Shown here: piece by piece, positions 49,221-62,266 of the stretch
Layout: each line of letters starts with the position of its first letter
How positions within the stretch are numbered: the stretch's first letter is position 1
Assembly: GCA_037953625.1 (NCBI GenBank)
Contig: CM075651.1
Span: 103,231,001-103,295,000, forward strand
Length of the DNA stretch: 64,000 nt
Source: Crotalaria pallida
Lineage: Eukaryota; Streptophyta; Magnoliopsida; Fabales; Fabaceae
Direction of reading: 5' to 3'
Notes under the pieces: model-generated
What the model was told of the DNA's origin: nothing
The model's database searches: none
Seen by the model: only the letters and a program-made list of their open reading frames with translations
Translations under genes and position numbers: made by a program

Positions 49221-50350
49221 GACGTAGAGGGTGTAGCATGAGTCCTTGGAGGTTCTAAAAAGTGTATAATGGTTAAGAGAGTATTCTAAATGCTTAGAAT
49301 GGTCTAGGAATGTGTATTAGGACTTATAAGAACATTAGAATGATCCTAACCAATGCTTGAGTCCCCAAGGGACGTAGAGGGTGTGGCATTAGTCCTTGGA
49401 GGTTCTAACAAGTGTAGAATGGTTAAGAGAGTATTCTAATGGCTTAGAAAGGTCTAGGAATGAGTATTAGGACTTATAAGAACCTTCAGAATGATCCTAA
49501 ACATTGCTTGGTACCCCAAGGGACATAGAGGGTGTAGCATGAGTCCGTGGAGGTTCTAACAAGTGTAGAATGGTTAAGAGAGTATTCTAAAGGCTTAGAA
49601 TGGTCTAGGAATGTGTATTAGGACATATACGAACCTTTAGAATGATCCTAAACATTGCTTGGTATCCCAAGGGACGTAGAGGGTGTAGCATGTGTCCTTG
49701 GAGGTTCTAAAAAGTGTAGAATGGTTAAGAGAGTATTCTAAAGGATTAGAATGGTCTAGGAATGTGTATTAGGACTTATAAGAAACATTAGAATGATCCT
49801 AAACAATGCTTCAGTCCCCAAGGGACGTAGAGGGTGTAGCATGAGTCCTTGGAGGTCTAACAAGTGTAGAATGGTTAAGAGAGTATTCTAAAGGATTAGA
49901 ATGGTCTAGGAATGTGTTTTAGGACTTATAAGAACCATTAGAATGATCCTAAACATTGTTTGGTAACCTAAGGGACGTAGAGGGTGTAGCATGAGTCCTT
50001 GGAGGTTCTAAAAAGTGTAGAATGGTTAAGAGAGTATTCTAAAGGCTTAGAATGGTCTAGGAATGTGTATTAGGACTTATACGAATATTAGAATGATCCT
50101 AAACATTGCTTTAGTCCCTAAGGGACGTAGAGGGTGTGGCATGAGTCCTTGGAGGTTCTAACAAGTGTAGAATGGTTAAGAGAGTATTCTAAAGGCTTAG
50201 AATGGTCTAGGAATGTGTATATTGACATATACGAACCTTTAGAATGATCCTAAACATTGCTTGGTATCCCAAGGGACGTAGAGGGTGTAGCATGTGTCCT
50301 TGGAGGTTCTAAAAAGTGTAGAATGGTTAAGAGAGTATTCTAAAGGATTA
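49221..50350 (+). repeat. Recurrent block X, copy 1
   Basis: This is an eight-monomer-scale block marked by GTGGCATTAGTCC (49381), GAATGAGTATTAGG, TTCAGTCCCC, the 1-base deletion GGAGGTCTAAC and GTATATTGACATATACG (50221). The same series recurs 4,820 bp downstream and again 7,077 bp beyond that. This copy has private changes, such as TTAGAAAGGTC near 49447 and CCCCAAGGGACATAG near 49512. Confidence 0.8.
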
Positions 50351-53300
50351 GAATGGTATTGGAATGTGTTTTAGGACTTATAAGAACCATTAGAATGATC
50401 CTAAACATTGTTTGGTAACCTAAGGGACGTAGAGGGTGTAGCATGAGTCCTTGGAGGTTCTAAAAAGTGTATAATGGTTAAGAGAGTATTCTAAATGCTT
50501 AGAATGGTCTAGGAATGTGTATTAGGACTTATAAGAACATTAGAATGATCCTAACCAATGCTTGAGTCCCCAAGGGACGTAGAGGGTGTGGCATGAACCC
50601 TTGGAGGTTCTAACAAGTGTAGAATGGTTAAGAGAGTATTCTAATGGCTTAGAATGGTCTAGGAATGTGTATTAGGACTTATAAGAACCTTCAGAATGAT
50701 CCTAAACATTGCTTGGTACCCCTAGGGACGTAGAGGGTGTAGCATGAGTCCGTGGAGGTTCTAACAAGTGTAGAATGGTTAAGAGAGTATTCTAAAGGCT
50801 TAGAATGGTCTAGGAATGTGTATTAGGACTTATACGAATATTAGAATGATCCTAAACAATGCTTTAGTCCCTAAGGGACGTAGAGGGTGTAGCATGAGTC
50901 CTTGGAGGTTCTAACAAGTGTAGAATGGTTAAGAGAGTATTCTAAAGGCTTAGAATGGTCTAGGAATGTGTATTAGGACATATACGAACCTTTAGAATGA
51001 TCCTAAACATTGCTTGGTATCCCAAGGGACGTAGAGGGTGTAGCATGTGTCCATGGAGGTTCTAAAAAGTGTAGAATGGTTAAGAGAGTATTCCAAAGGT
51101 TTAGAATGGTCTAGAAATGTGTTTTAGGACTTATAAGAACCATTAGAATGATCCTAAACATTGTTTGGTAACCTAAGGGACGTAGAGGGTGTAGCATGAG
51201 TCCTTGGAGGTTCTAAAAAGTGTATAATGGTTAAGAGAGTATTCTAAATGCTTAGAATGGTCTAGGAATGTGTATTAGGACTTATAAGAACATTAGAATG
51301 ATCCTAACCAATGCTTGAGTCCCCAAGGGACGTAGAGGGTGTGGCATGAGTCCTTGGAGGTTCTAACAAGTGTAGAATGGTGAAGAGAGTATTCTAATGG
51401 CTTAGAATGGTCTAGGAATGTGTATTAGGACTTATAAGAACCTTCAGAATGATCCTAAACATTGCTTGGTACCCCTAGGGACGTAGAGGGTGTAGCATGA
51501 GTCCGTGGAGGTTCTAACAAGTGTAGAATGGTTAAGAGAGTATTCTAAAGGCTTAGAATGGTCTAGGAATGTGTATTAGGACTTATACGAATATTAGAAT
51601 GATCCTAAACAATGCTTTAGTCCCTAAGGGACGTAGAGGGTGTAGCATGAGTCCTTGGAGGTTCTAACAAGTGTAGAATGGTTAAGAGAATATTCTAAAG
51701 GCTTAGAATGGTCTAGGAATGTGTATTAGGACATATACGAACCTTTAGAATGATCCTAAACATTGCTTGCTATCCCAAGGGACGTAGAGGGTGTAGCATG
51801 TGTCCTTGGAGGTTCTAAAAAGTGTAGAATGGTTAAGAGAGTATTCCAAAGGTTTAGAATGGTCTAGAAATGTGTTTTAGGACTTATAAGAACCATTAGA
51901 ATGATCCTAAACATTGTTTGGTAACCTAAGGGACGTAGAGGGTGTAGCATGAGTCCTTGGAGGTTCTAAAAAGTGTATAATGGTTAAGAGAGTATTCTAA
52001 ATGCTTAGAATGGTCTAGGAATGTGTATTAGGACTTATAAGAACATTAGAATGATCCTAACCAATGCTTGAGTCCCCAAGGGACGTAGAGGTTGTGGCAT
52101 GAGTCCTTGGAGGTTCTAACAAGTGTAGAATGGTGAAGAGAGTATTCTAATGGCTTAGAATGGTCTAGGAATGTGTATTAGGACTTATAAGAACCTTCAG
52201 AATGATCCTAAACATTGCTTGGTACCCCTAGGGACGTAGAGGGTGTAGCATGAGTCCGTGGAGGTTCTAACAAGTGTAGAATGGTTAAGAGAGTATTCTA
52301 AAGGCTTAGAATGGTCTAGGAATGTGTATTAGGACTTATACGAATATTAGAATGATCCTAAACAATGCTTTAGTCCCTAAGGGACGTAGAGGGTGTAGCA
52401 TGAGTCCTTGGAGGTTCTAACAAGTGTAGAATGGTTAAGAGAGTATTCTAAAGGCTTAGAATGGTCTAGGAATGTGTATTAGGACATATACGAACCTTTA
52501 GAATGATCCTAAACATTGCTTGCTATCCCAAGGGACGTAGAGGGTGTAGCATGTGTCCATGGAGGTTCTAACAAGTGTAGAATGGTTAAGAGAGTATTCT
52601 AAAGGCTTAGAATGGTCTAGGAATGTGTATTAGGACTTATAAGAACCTTCAGAATGATCCTAAACATTGCTTGAGTCCCCAAGGGACGTAGAGTGTGTGG
52701 CATGAGTCCTTGGAGGTTCTAACAAGTGTAGAATGGTTAAGAGAGTATTCTAAAGGATTAGAATGGTCTAGGAATGTGTTTTAGGACTTATAAGAACCAT
52801 TAGAATGATCGTAAACTTTGTTTGGTAACCTAAGGGACGTAGAGGGTGTAGCATGAGTCCTTGGAGGTTCTAAAAAGTGTATAATGGTTAAGAGAGTATT
52901 CTAAATGCTTAGAATGGTCTAGGAATGTGTATTAGGACTTATAAGAACATTAGAATGATCCTAACCAATGCTTGAGTCCCCAAGGGACGTAGAGGGTGTG
53001 GCATGAGTCCTTGGAGGTTCTAACAAGTGTAGAATGGTGAAGAGAGTATTCTAATGGCTTAGAATGGTCTAGGAATGTGTATTAGGACTTATAAGAACCT
53101 TCAGAATGATCCTAAACATTGCTTGGTACCCCTAGGGACGTAGAGGGTGTAGCATGAGTCCGTGGAGGTTCTAACAAGTGTAGAATGGTTAAGAGAGTAT
53201 TCTAAAGGCTTAGAATGGTCTAGGAATGTGTATTAGGACTTATACGAATATTAGAATGATCCTAAACAATGCTTTAGTCCCTAAGGGACGTAGAGGGTGT

Positions 53301-54040
53301 AGCATGAGTCCTTGGAGGTTCTAACAAGTGTAGAATGGTTAAGAGAGTATTCTAAAGGCTTAGAATGGTCTAGGAATGTGTATTAGGACATATACGAACC
53401 TTTAGAATGATCCTAAACATTGCTTGCTATCCCAAGGGACGTAGAGGGTGTAGCATGTGTCCATGGAGGTTCTAACAAGTGTAGAATGGTTAAGAGAGTA
53501 TTCTAAAGGCTTAGAATGGTCTAGGAATGTGTATTAGGACTTATAAGAACCTTCAGAATGATCCTAAACATTGCTTGAGTCCCCAAGGGACGTAGAGTGT
53601 GTGGCATGAGTCCTTGGAGGTTCTAACAAGTGGAGAATGGTTAATAGAGTATTCCAAAGGTTTAAAATGGTCTAGAAATGTGTTTTAGGACTTATAAGAA
53701 CCTTCAGAATGATCCTAAACATTGCTTGAGTCCCCAAGGGACGTAGAGGGTGTAGCATGAGTCCTTGGAGGTTCTAAAAAGTGTATAATGGTTAAGAGAG
53801 TATTCTAAAGGCTTAGAATGGTCTAGGAATGTGTATTAGGACTTATACGAATATTAGAATGATCCTAAACAATGCTTTAGTCCCTAAGGGACGTAGAGGG
53901 TGTAGCATGAGTCCTTGGAGGTTCTAACAAGTGTAGAATGGTTAAGAGAGTATTCTAAAGGATTAGAATGGTCTAGGAATGTGTTTTATGACTTATAAGA
54001 ACCATTAGAATGATCCTAAACATTGTTTGGTAACCTAAGG
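50351..54040 (+). repeat. Mixed five-mer and six-mer HOR
   Basis: Type A starts at 50426, 51179, 51932, 52836, 53740 and 54041 give 753, 753, 904, 904 and 301 bp. The two five-mers here use D followed by a D/G hybrid (GTGTAGAATGGTTAAGAGAGTATTCCAAAGG), unlike the D'-G of 26170-26922. Only satellite is present. Confidence 0.8.
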
Positions 54041-55189
54041 GACGTAGAGGGTGTAGCATGAGTCCTTGGAGGTTCTAAAAAGTGTATAATGGTTAAGAGA
54101 GTATTCTAAATGCTTAGAATGGTCTAGGAATGTGTATTAGGACTTATAAGAACATTAGAATGATCCTAACCAATGCTTGAGTCCCCAAGGGACGTAGAGG
54201 GTGTGGCATTAGTCCTTGGAGGTTCTAACAAGTGTAGAATGGTTAAGAGAGTATTCTAATGGCTTAGAATGGTCTAGGAATGAGTATTAGGACTTATAAG
54301 AACCTTCAGAATGATCCTAAACATTGCTTGGTACCCCTAGGGACGTAGAGGGTGTAGCATGAGTCCGTGGAGGTTCTAACAAGTGTAGAATGGTTAAGAG
54401 AGTATTCTAAAGGCTTAGAATTGTCTAGGAATGTGTATTAGGACATATACGAACCTTTAGAATGATCCTAAACATTGCTTGGTATCCCAAGGGACGTAGA
54501 GGGTGTAGCATGTGTCCTTGGAGGTTCTAAAAAGTGTAGAATGGTTAAGAGAGTATTCTAAAGGATTAGAATGGTCTAGGAATGTGTATTAGGACTTATA
54601 AGAAACATTAGAATGATCCTAAACAATGCTTCAGTCCCCAAGGGATGTAGAGGGTGTAGCATGAGTCCTTGGAGGTCTAACAAGTGTAGAATGGTTAAGA
54701 GAGTATTCTAAAGGATTAGAATGGTCTAGGAATGTGTTTTAGGACTTATAAGAACCATTAGAATGATCCTAAACATTGTTTGGTAACCTAAGGGACGTAG
54801 AGGGTGTAGCATGAGTCCTTGGAGGTTCTAAAAAGTGTAGAATGGTTAAGAGAGTATTCTAAAGGCTTAGAATGGTCTAGGAATGTGTATTAGGACTTAT
54901 ACGAATATTAGAATGATCCTAAACATTGCTTTAGTCCCTAAGGGACGTAGAGGGTGTGGCATGAGTCCTTGGAGGTTCTAACAAGTGTAGAATGGTTAAG
55001 AGAGTATTCTAAATGCTTAGAATGGTCTAGGAATGTGTATATTGACATATACGAACCTTTAGAATGATCCTAAACATTGCTTGGTATCCCAAGGGACGTA
55101 GAGGGTGTAGCATGTGTCCTTGGAGGTTCTAAAAAGTGTAGAATGGTTAAGAGAGTACTCTAAAGGCTTAGAATGGTCTAGGAATGTGT
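54041..55189 (+). repeat. Recurrent block X, copy 2
   Basis: It matches copy 1 at an offset of 4,820 bp (54201 to 49381, 55041 to 50221) and copy 3 at 7,077 bp. Private changes include TTAGAATTGTC near 54420 and GGGATGTAG near 54641. It runs to the unusual GAGTACTCTAAAGG near 55153, which is also present in copy 3. Confidence 0.8.
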
Positions 55190-55395
55190 TTTAGGACTTA
55201 TAAGAAACATTAGAATGATCCTAAACAATGCTTCAGTCCCCAAGGGACGTAGAGGGTGTAGCATGAGTCCTTGGAGGTCTAACAAGTGTAGAATGGTTAA
55301 GAGAGTATTCTAAAGGATTAGAATGGTATAGGAATGTGTTTTAGGACTTATAAGAACCATTAGAATGATCCTAAACATTGTTTGGTAACCTAAGG

Positions 55396-56599
55396 GACGT
55401 AGAGGGTGTAGCATGAGTCCTTGGAGGTTCTAAAAAGTGTATAATGGTTAAGAGAGTATTCTAAATGCTTAGAATGGTCTAGGAATGTGTATTAGGACTT
55501 ATAAGAACATTAGAATGATCCTAACCAATGCTTGAGTCCCCAAGGGACGTAGAGGGTGTGGCATGAGTCCTTGGAGGTTCTAACAAGTGTAGAATGGTTA
55601 AGAGAGTATTCTAATGGCTTAGAATGGTCTAGGAATGTGTATTAGGACTTATAAGAACCTTCAGAATGATCCTAAACATTGCTTGGTACCCCTAGGGACG
55701 TAGAGGGTGTAGCATGAGTCCGTGGAGGTTCTAACAAGTGTAGAATGGTTAAGAGAGTATTCTAAAGGCTTAGAATGGTCTAGGAATGTGTATTAGGACT
55801 TATAAGAAACATTAGAATGATCCTAAACAATGCTTCAGTCCCCAAGGGACGTAGAGGGTGTAGCATGAGTCCTTGGAGGTCTAACAAGTGTAGAATGGTT
55901 AAGAGAGTATTCTAAAGGATTAGAATGGTATAGGAATGTGTTTTAGGACTTATAAGAACCATTAGAATGATCCTAAACATTGTTTGGTAACCTAAGGGAC
56001 GTAGAGGGTGTAGCATGAGTCCTTGGAGGTTCTAAAAAGTGTATAATGGTTAAGAGAGTATTCTAAATGCTTAGAATGGTCTAGGAATGTGTATTAGGAC
56101 TTATAAGAACATTAGAATGATCCTAACCAATGCTTGAGTCCCCAAGGGACGTAGAGGGTGTGGCATGAGTCCTTGGAGGTTCTAACAAGTGTAGAATGGT
56201 TAAGAGAGTATTCTAATGGCTTAGAATGGTCTAGGAATGTGTATTAGGACTTATAAGAACCTTCAGAATGATCCTAAACATTGCTTGGTACCCCTAGGGA
56301 CGTAGAGGGTGTAGCATGAGTCCGTGGAGGTTCTAACAAGTGTAGAATGGTTAAGAGAGTATTCTAAAGGCTTAGAATGGTCTAGGAATGTGTTTTAGGA
56401 CTTATAAGAAACATTAGAATGATCCTAAACAATGCTTCAGTCCCCAAGGGACGTAGAGGGTGTAGCATGAGTCCTTGGAGGTCTAACAAGTGTAGAATGG
56501 TTAAGAGAGTATTCTAAAGGATTAGAATGGTATAGGAATGTGTTTTAGGACTTATAAGAACCATTAGAATGATCCTAAACATTGTTTGGTAACCTAAGG
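55396..56599 (+). repeat. 602 bp four-monomer HOR, two copies
   Basis: Type A starts at 55396, 55998 and 56600. Each unit is A, B, a C head joined to an ACATTAG...CTTCAG tail, then a monomer with the deletion GGAGGTCTAAC and GGTATAGG. The two copies differ near their GTGTATTAGG/GTGTTTTAGG site. The odd length (602 rather than 603) is explained by the 1-base deletion. Confidence 0.8.
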
Positions 56600-59500
56600 G
56601 ACGTAGAGGGTGTAGCATGAGTCCTTGGAGGTTCTAAAAAGTGTATAATGGTTAAGAGAGTATTCTAAATGCTTAGAATGGTCTAGGAATGTGTATTAGG
56701 ACTTATAAGAACATTAGAATGATCCTAACCAATGCTTGAGTCCCCAAGGGACGTAGAGGGTGTGGCATGAGTCCTTGGAGGTTCTAACAAGTGTAGAATG
56801 GTTAAGAGAGTATTCTAATGGCTTAGAATGGTCTAGGAATGTGTATTAGGACTTATAAGAACCTTCAGAATGATCCTAAACATTGCTTGGTACCCCTAGG
56901 GACGTAGAGGGTGTAGCATGAGTCCGTGGAGGTTCTAACAAGTGTAGAATGGTTAAGAGAGTATTCTAAAGGCTTAGAATGGTCTAGGAATGTGTATTAG
57001 GACTTATACGAATATTAGAATGATCCTAAACAATGCTTTAGTCCCTAAGGGACGTAGAGGGTGTAGCATGAGTCCTTGGAGGTTCTAACAAGTGTAGAAT
57101 GGTTAAGAGAGTATTCTAAAGGCTTAGAATGGTCTAGGAATGTGTATTAGGACATATACGAACCTTTAGAATGATCCTAAACATTGCTTGGTATCCCAAG
57201 GGACGTAGAGGGTGTAGCATGTGTCCTTGGAGGTTCTAAAAAGTGTAGAATGGTTAAGAGATTATTCCAAAGGTTTAGAATGGTCTAGAAATGTGTTTTA
57301 GGACTTATAAGAACCATTAGAATGATCCTAAACATTGTTTGGTAACCTAAGGGACGTAGAGGGTGTAGCATGAGTCCTTGGAGGTTCTAAAAAGTGTATA
57401 ATGGTTAAAAGAGTATTCTAAATGCTTAGAATGGTCTAGGAATGTGTATTAGGACTTATAAGAACATTAGAATGATCCTAACCAATGCTTGAGTCCCCAA
57501 GGGACGTAGAGGGTGTGGCATGAGTCCTTGGAGGTTCTAACAAGTGTAGAATGGTGAAGAGAGTATTCTAATGGCTTAGAATGGTCTAGGAATGTGTATT
57601 AGGACTTATAAGAACCTTCAGAATGATCCTAAACATTGCTTGGTACCCCTAGGGACGTAGAGGGTGTAGCATGAGTCCGTGGAGGTTCTAACAAGTGTAG
57701 AATGGTTAAGAGAGTATTCTAAAGGCTTAGAATGGTCTAGGAATGTGTATTAGGACTTATACGAATATTAGAATGATCCTAAACAATGCTTTAGTCCCTA
57801 AGGGACGTAGAGGGTGTAGCATGAGTCCTTGGAGGTTCTAACAAGTGTAGAATGGTTAAGAGAGTATTCTAAAGGCTTAGAATGGTCTAGGAATGTGTAT
57901 TAGGACATATACGAACCTTTAGAATGATCCTAAACATTGCTTGCTATCCCAAGGGACGTAGAGGGTGTAGCATGTGTCCATGGAGGTTCTAACAAGTGTA
58001 GAATGGTTAAGAGAGTATTCTAAAGGCTTAGAATGGTCTAGGAATGTGTATTAGGACTTATAAGAACCTTCAGAATGATCCTAAACATTGCTTGAGTCCC
58101 CAAGGGACGTAGAGTGTGTGGCATGAGTCCTTGGAGGTTCTAACAAGTGGAGAATGGTTAATAGAGTATTCCAAAGGATTAAAATGGTCTAGAAATGTGT
58201 TTTAGGACTTATAAGAACCATTAGAATGATCCTAAACATTGTTTGGTAACCTAAGGGACGTAGAGGGTGTAGCATGAGTCCTTGGAGGTTCTAAAAAGTG
58301 TATAATGGTTAAGAGAGTATTCTAAATGCTTAGAATGGTCTAGGAATGTGTATTAGGACTTATAAGAACATTAGAATGATCCTAACCAATGCTTGAGTCC
58401 CCAAGGGACGTAGAGGGTGTGGCATGAGTCCTTGGAGGTTCTAACAAGTGTAGAATGGTTAAGAGAGTATTCTAATGGCTTAGAATGGTCTAGGAATGTG
58501 TATTAGGACTTATAAGAACCTTCAGAATGATCCTAAACATTGCTTGGTACCCCTAGGGACGTAGAGGGTGTAGCATGAGTCCGTGGAGGTTCTAACAAGT
58601 GTAGAATGGTTAAGAGAGTATTCTAAAGGCTTAGAATGGTCTAGGAATGTGTATTAGGACTTATACGAATATTAGAATGATCCTAAACAATGCTTTAGTC
58701 CCTAAGGGACGTAGAGGGTGTAGCATGAGTCCTTGGAGGTTCTAACAAGTGTAGAATGGTTAAGAGAGTATTCTAAAGGCTTAGAATGGTCTAGGAATGT
58801 GTATTAGGACATATACGAAACTTTAGAATGATCCTAAACATTGCTTGAGTCCCCAAGGGACGTAGAGGGTGTAGCATGAGTCCTTGGAGGTTCTAGCAAG
58901 TGTAGAATGGTTAATAGAGTATTCCAAAGGTTTAGAATGGTCTAGAAATGTGTTTTAGGACTTATAAGAACCATTAGAATGATCCTAAACATTGTTTGGT
59001 AACCTAAGGGACGTAGAGGGTGTAGCATGAGTCCTTGGAGGTTCTAAAAAGTGTATAATGGTTAAGAGAGTATTCTAAATGCTTAGAATGGTCTAGGAAT
59101 GTGTATTAGGACTTATAAGAACATTAGAATGATCTTAACCAATGCTTGAGTCCCCAAGGGACGTAGAGGGTGTGGCATGAGTCCTTGGAGGTTCTAACAA
59201 GTGTAGAATGGTGAAGAGAGTATTCTAATGGCTTAGAATGGTCTAGGAATGTGTATTAGGACTTATAAGAACCTTCAGAATGATCCTAAACATTGCTTGG
59301 TACCCCTAGGGACGTAGAGGGTGTAGCATGAGTCCGTGGAGGTTCTAACAAGTGTAGAATGGTTAAGAGAGTATTCTAAAGGCTTAGAATGGTCTAGGAA
59401 TGTGTATTAGGACTTATACGAATATTAGAATGATCCTAAACAATGCTTTAGTCCCTAAGGGACGTAGAGGGTGTAGCATGAGTCCTTGGAGGTTCTAACA

Positions 59501-61117
59501 AGTGTAGAATGGTTAAGAGAGTATTCTAAAGGCTTAGAATGGTCTAGGAATGTGTATTAGGACATATACGAACCTTTAGAATGATCCTAAACATTGCTTG
59601 CTATCCCAAGGGACGTAGAGGGTGTAGCATGTGTCCATGGAGGTTCTAACAAGTGTAGAATGGTTAAGAGAGTATTCTAAAGGCTTAGAATGGTCTAGGA
59701 ATGTGTATTAGGACTTATAAGAACCTTCAGAATGATCCTAAACATTGCTTGAGTCCCCAAGGGACGTAGAGTGTGTGGCATGAGTCCTTGGAGGTTCTAA
59801 CAAGTGGAGAATGGTTAATAGAGTATTCCAAAGGTTTAAAATGGTCTAGAAATGTGTTTTAGGACTTATAAGAACCATTAGAATGATCCTAAACATTGTT
59901 TGGTAACCTAAGGGACGTAGAGGGTGTAGCATGAGTCCTTGGAGGTTCTAAAAAGTGTATAATGGTTAAGAGAGTATTCTAAATGCTTAGAATGGTCTAG
60001 GAATGTGTATTAGGACTTATAAGAACATTAGAATGATCCTAACCAATGCTTGAGTCCCCAAGGGACGTAGAGGGTGTGGCATGAGTCCTTGGAGGTTCTA
60101 ACAAGTGTAGAATGGTGAAGAGAGTATTCTAATGGCTTAGAATGGTCTAGGAATGTGTATTAGGACTTATAAGAACCTTCAGAATGATCCTAAACATTGC
60201 TTGGTACCCCTAGGGACGTAGAGGGTGTAGCATGAGTCCGTGGAGGTTCTAACAAGTGTAGAATGGTTAAGAGAGTATTCTAAAGGCTTAGAATGGTTTA
60301 GGAATGTGTATTAGGACTTATACGAATATTAGAATGATCCTAAACAATGCTTTAGTCCCTAAGGGACGTAGAGGGTGTAGCATGAGTCCTTGGAGGTTCT
60401 AACAAGTGTAGAATGGTTAAGAGAGTATTCTAAAGGTTTAGAATGGTCTAGGAATGTGTATTAGGACATATACGAACCTTTAGAATGATCCTAAACATTG
60501 CTTGCTATCCCAAGGGACGTAGAGGGTGTAGCATGTGTCCATGGAGGTTCTAACAAGTGTAGAATGGTTAAGAGAGTATTCTAAAGGCTTAGAATGGTCT
60601 AGGAATGTGTATTAGGACTTATAAGAACCTTCAGAATGATCCTAAACATTGCTTGAGTCCCCAAGGGACGTAGAGTGTGTGGCATGAGTCCTTGGAGGTT
60701 CTAACTAGTGGAGAATGGTTAATAGAGTATTCCAAAGGTTTAGAATGGTCTAGGAATGTGTATTAGGACTTATAAGAACCTTCAGAATGATCCTAAACAT
60801 TGCCTGGTGCCCCTAGGGACGTAGAGGGTGTAGCATGAGTCCGTGGAGGTTCTAACAAGTGTAGAATGGTTAAGAGAGTATTCTAAAGGCTTAGAATGGT
60901 CTAGGAATGTGTATTAGGACTTATACGAATATTAGAATGATCCTAAACAATGCTTTAGTCCCTAAGGGACGTAGAGGGTGTAGCATGAGTCCTTGGAGGT
61001 TCTAACAAGTGTAGAATGTTAAGAGAGTATTCTAAAGGATTAGAATGGTCTAGGAATGTGTTTTATGACTTATAAGAACCATTAGAATGATCCTAAACAT
61101 TGTTTGGTAACCTAAGG
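56600..61117 (+). repeat. Mixed HOR block with standard six-mers
   Basis: Type A starts at 56600, 57353, 58257, 59010, 59914 and 61118 give 753, 904, 753, 904 and 1,204 bp. The last is the eight-mer with one base missing near 61018 (AGAATGTTAAGAG). This block shows that the core six-mer resumes to the right of the mosaic region. Confidence 0.8.
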
Positions 61118-62266
61118 GACGTAGAGGGTGTAGCATGAGTCCTTGGAGGTTCTAAAAAGTGTATAATGGTTAAGAGAGTATTCTAAATGCTTAGAATGGT
61201 CTAGGAATGTGTATTAGGACTTATAAGAACATTAGAATGATCCTAACCAATGCTTGAGTCCCCAAGGGACGTAGAGGGTGTGGCATTAGTCCTTGGAGGT
61301 TCTAACAAGTGTAGAATGGTTAAGAGAGTATTCTAATGGCTTAGAATGGTCTAGGAATGAGTATTAGGACTTATAAGAACCTTCAGAATGATCCTAAACA
61401 TTGCTTGGTACCCCTAGGGACGTAGAGGGTGTAGCATGAGTCCGTGGAGGTTCTAACAAGTGTAGAATGGTTAAGAGAGTATTCTAAAGGCTTAGAATGG
61501 TCTAGGAATGTGTATTAGGACATATACGAACCTTTAGAATGATCCTAAACATTGCTTGGTATCCCAAGGGACGTAGAGGGTGTAGCATGTGTCCTTGGAG
61601 GTTCTAAAAAGTGTAGAATGGTTAAGAGAGTATTCTAAAGGATTAGAATGGTCTAGGAATGTGTATTAGGACTTATAAGAAACATTAGAATGATCCTAAA
61701 CAATGCTTCAGTCCCCAAGGGACGTAGAGGGTGTAGCATGAGTCCTTGGAGGTCTAACAAGTGTAGAATGGTTAAGAGAGTATTCTAAAGGATTAGAATG
61801 GTCTAGGAATGTGTTTTAGGACTTATAAGAACCATTAGAATGATCCTAAACATTGTTTGGTAACCTAAGGGACGTAGAGGGTGTAGCATGAGTCCTTGGA
61901 GGTTCTAAAAAGTGTAGAATGGTTAAGAGAGTATTCTAAAGGCTTAGAATGGTCTAGGAATGTGTATTAGGACTTATACGAATATTAGAATGATCCTAAA
62001 CATTGCTTTAGTCCCTAAGGGACGTAGAGGGTGTGGCATGAGTCCTTGGAGGTTCTAACAAGTGTAGAATGGTTAAGAGAGTATTCTAAAGGCTTAGAAT
62101 GGTCTAGGAATGTGTATATTGACATATACGAACCTTTAGAATGATCCTAAACATTGCTTGGTATCCCAAGGGACGTAGAGGGTGTAGCATGTGTCCTCGG
62201 AGGTTCTAAAAAGTGTAGAATGGTTAAGAGAGTACTCTAAAGGCTTAGAATGGTCTAGGAATGTGT
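61118..62266 (+). repeat. Recurrent block X, copy 3
   Basis: It matches 54041-55189 at an offset of 7,077 bp (GTGGCATTAG 61278 to 54201; ATTGACATAT 62118 to 55041). A private change is GTCCTCGGAGG near 62195. It is the last segment of core-type satellite before the subfamily change. Confidence 0.8.
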
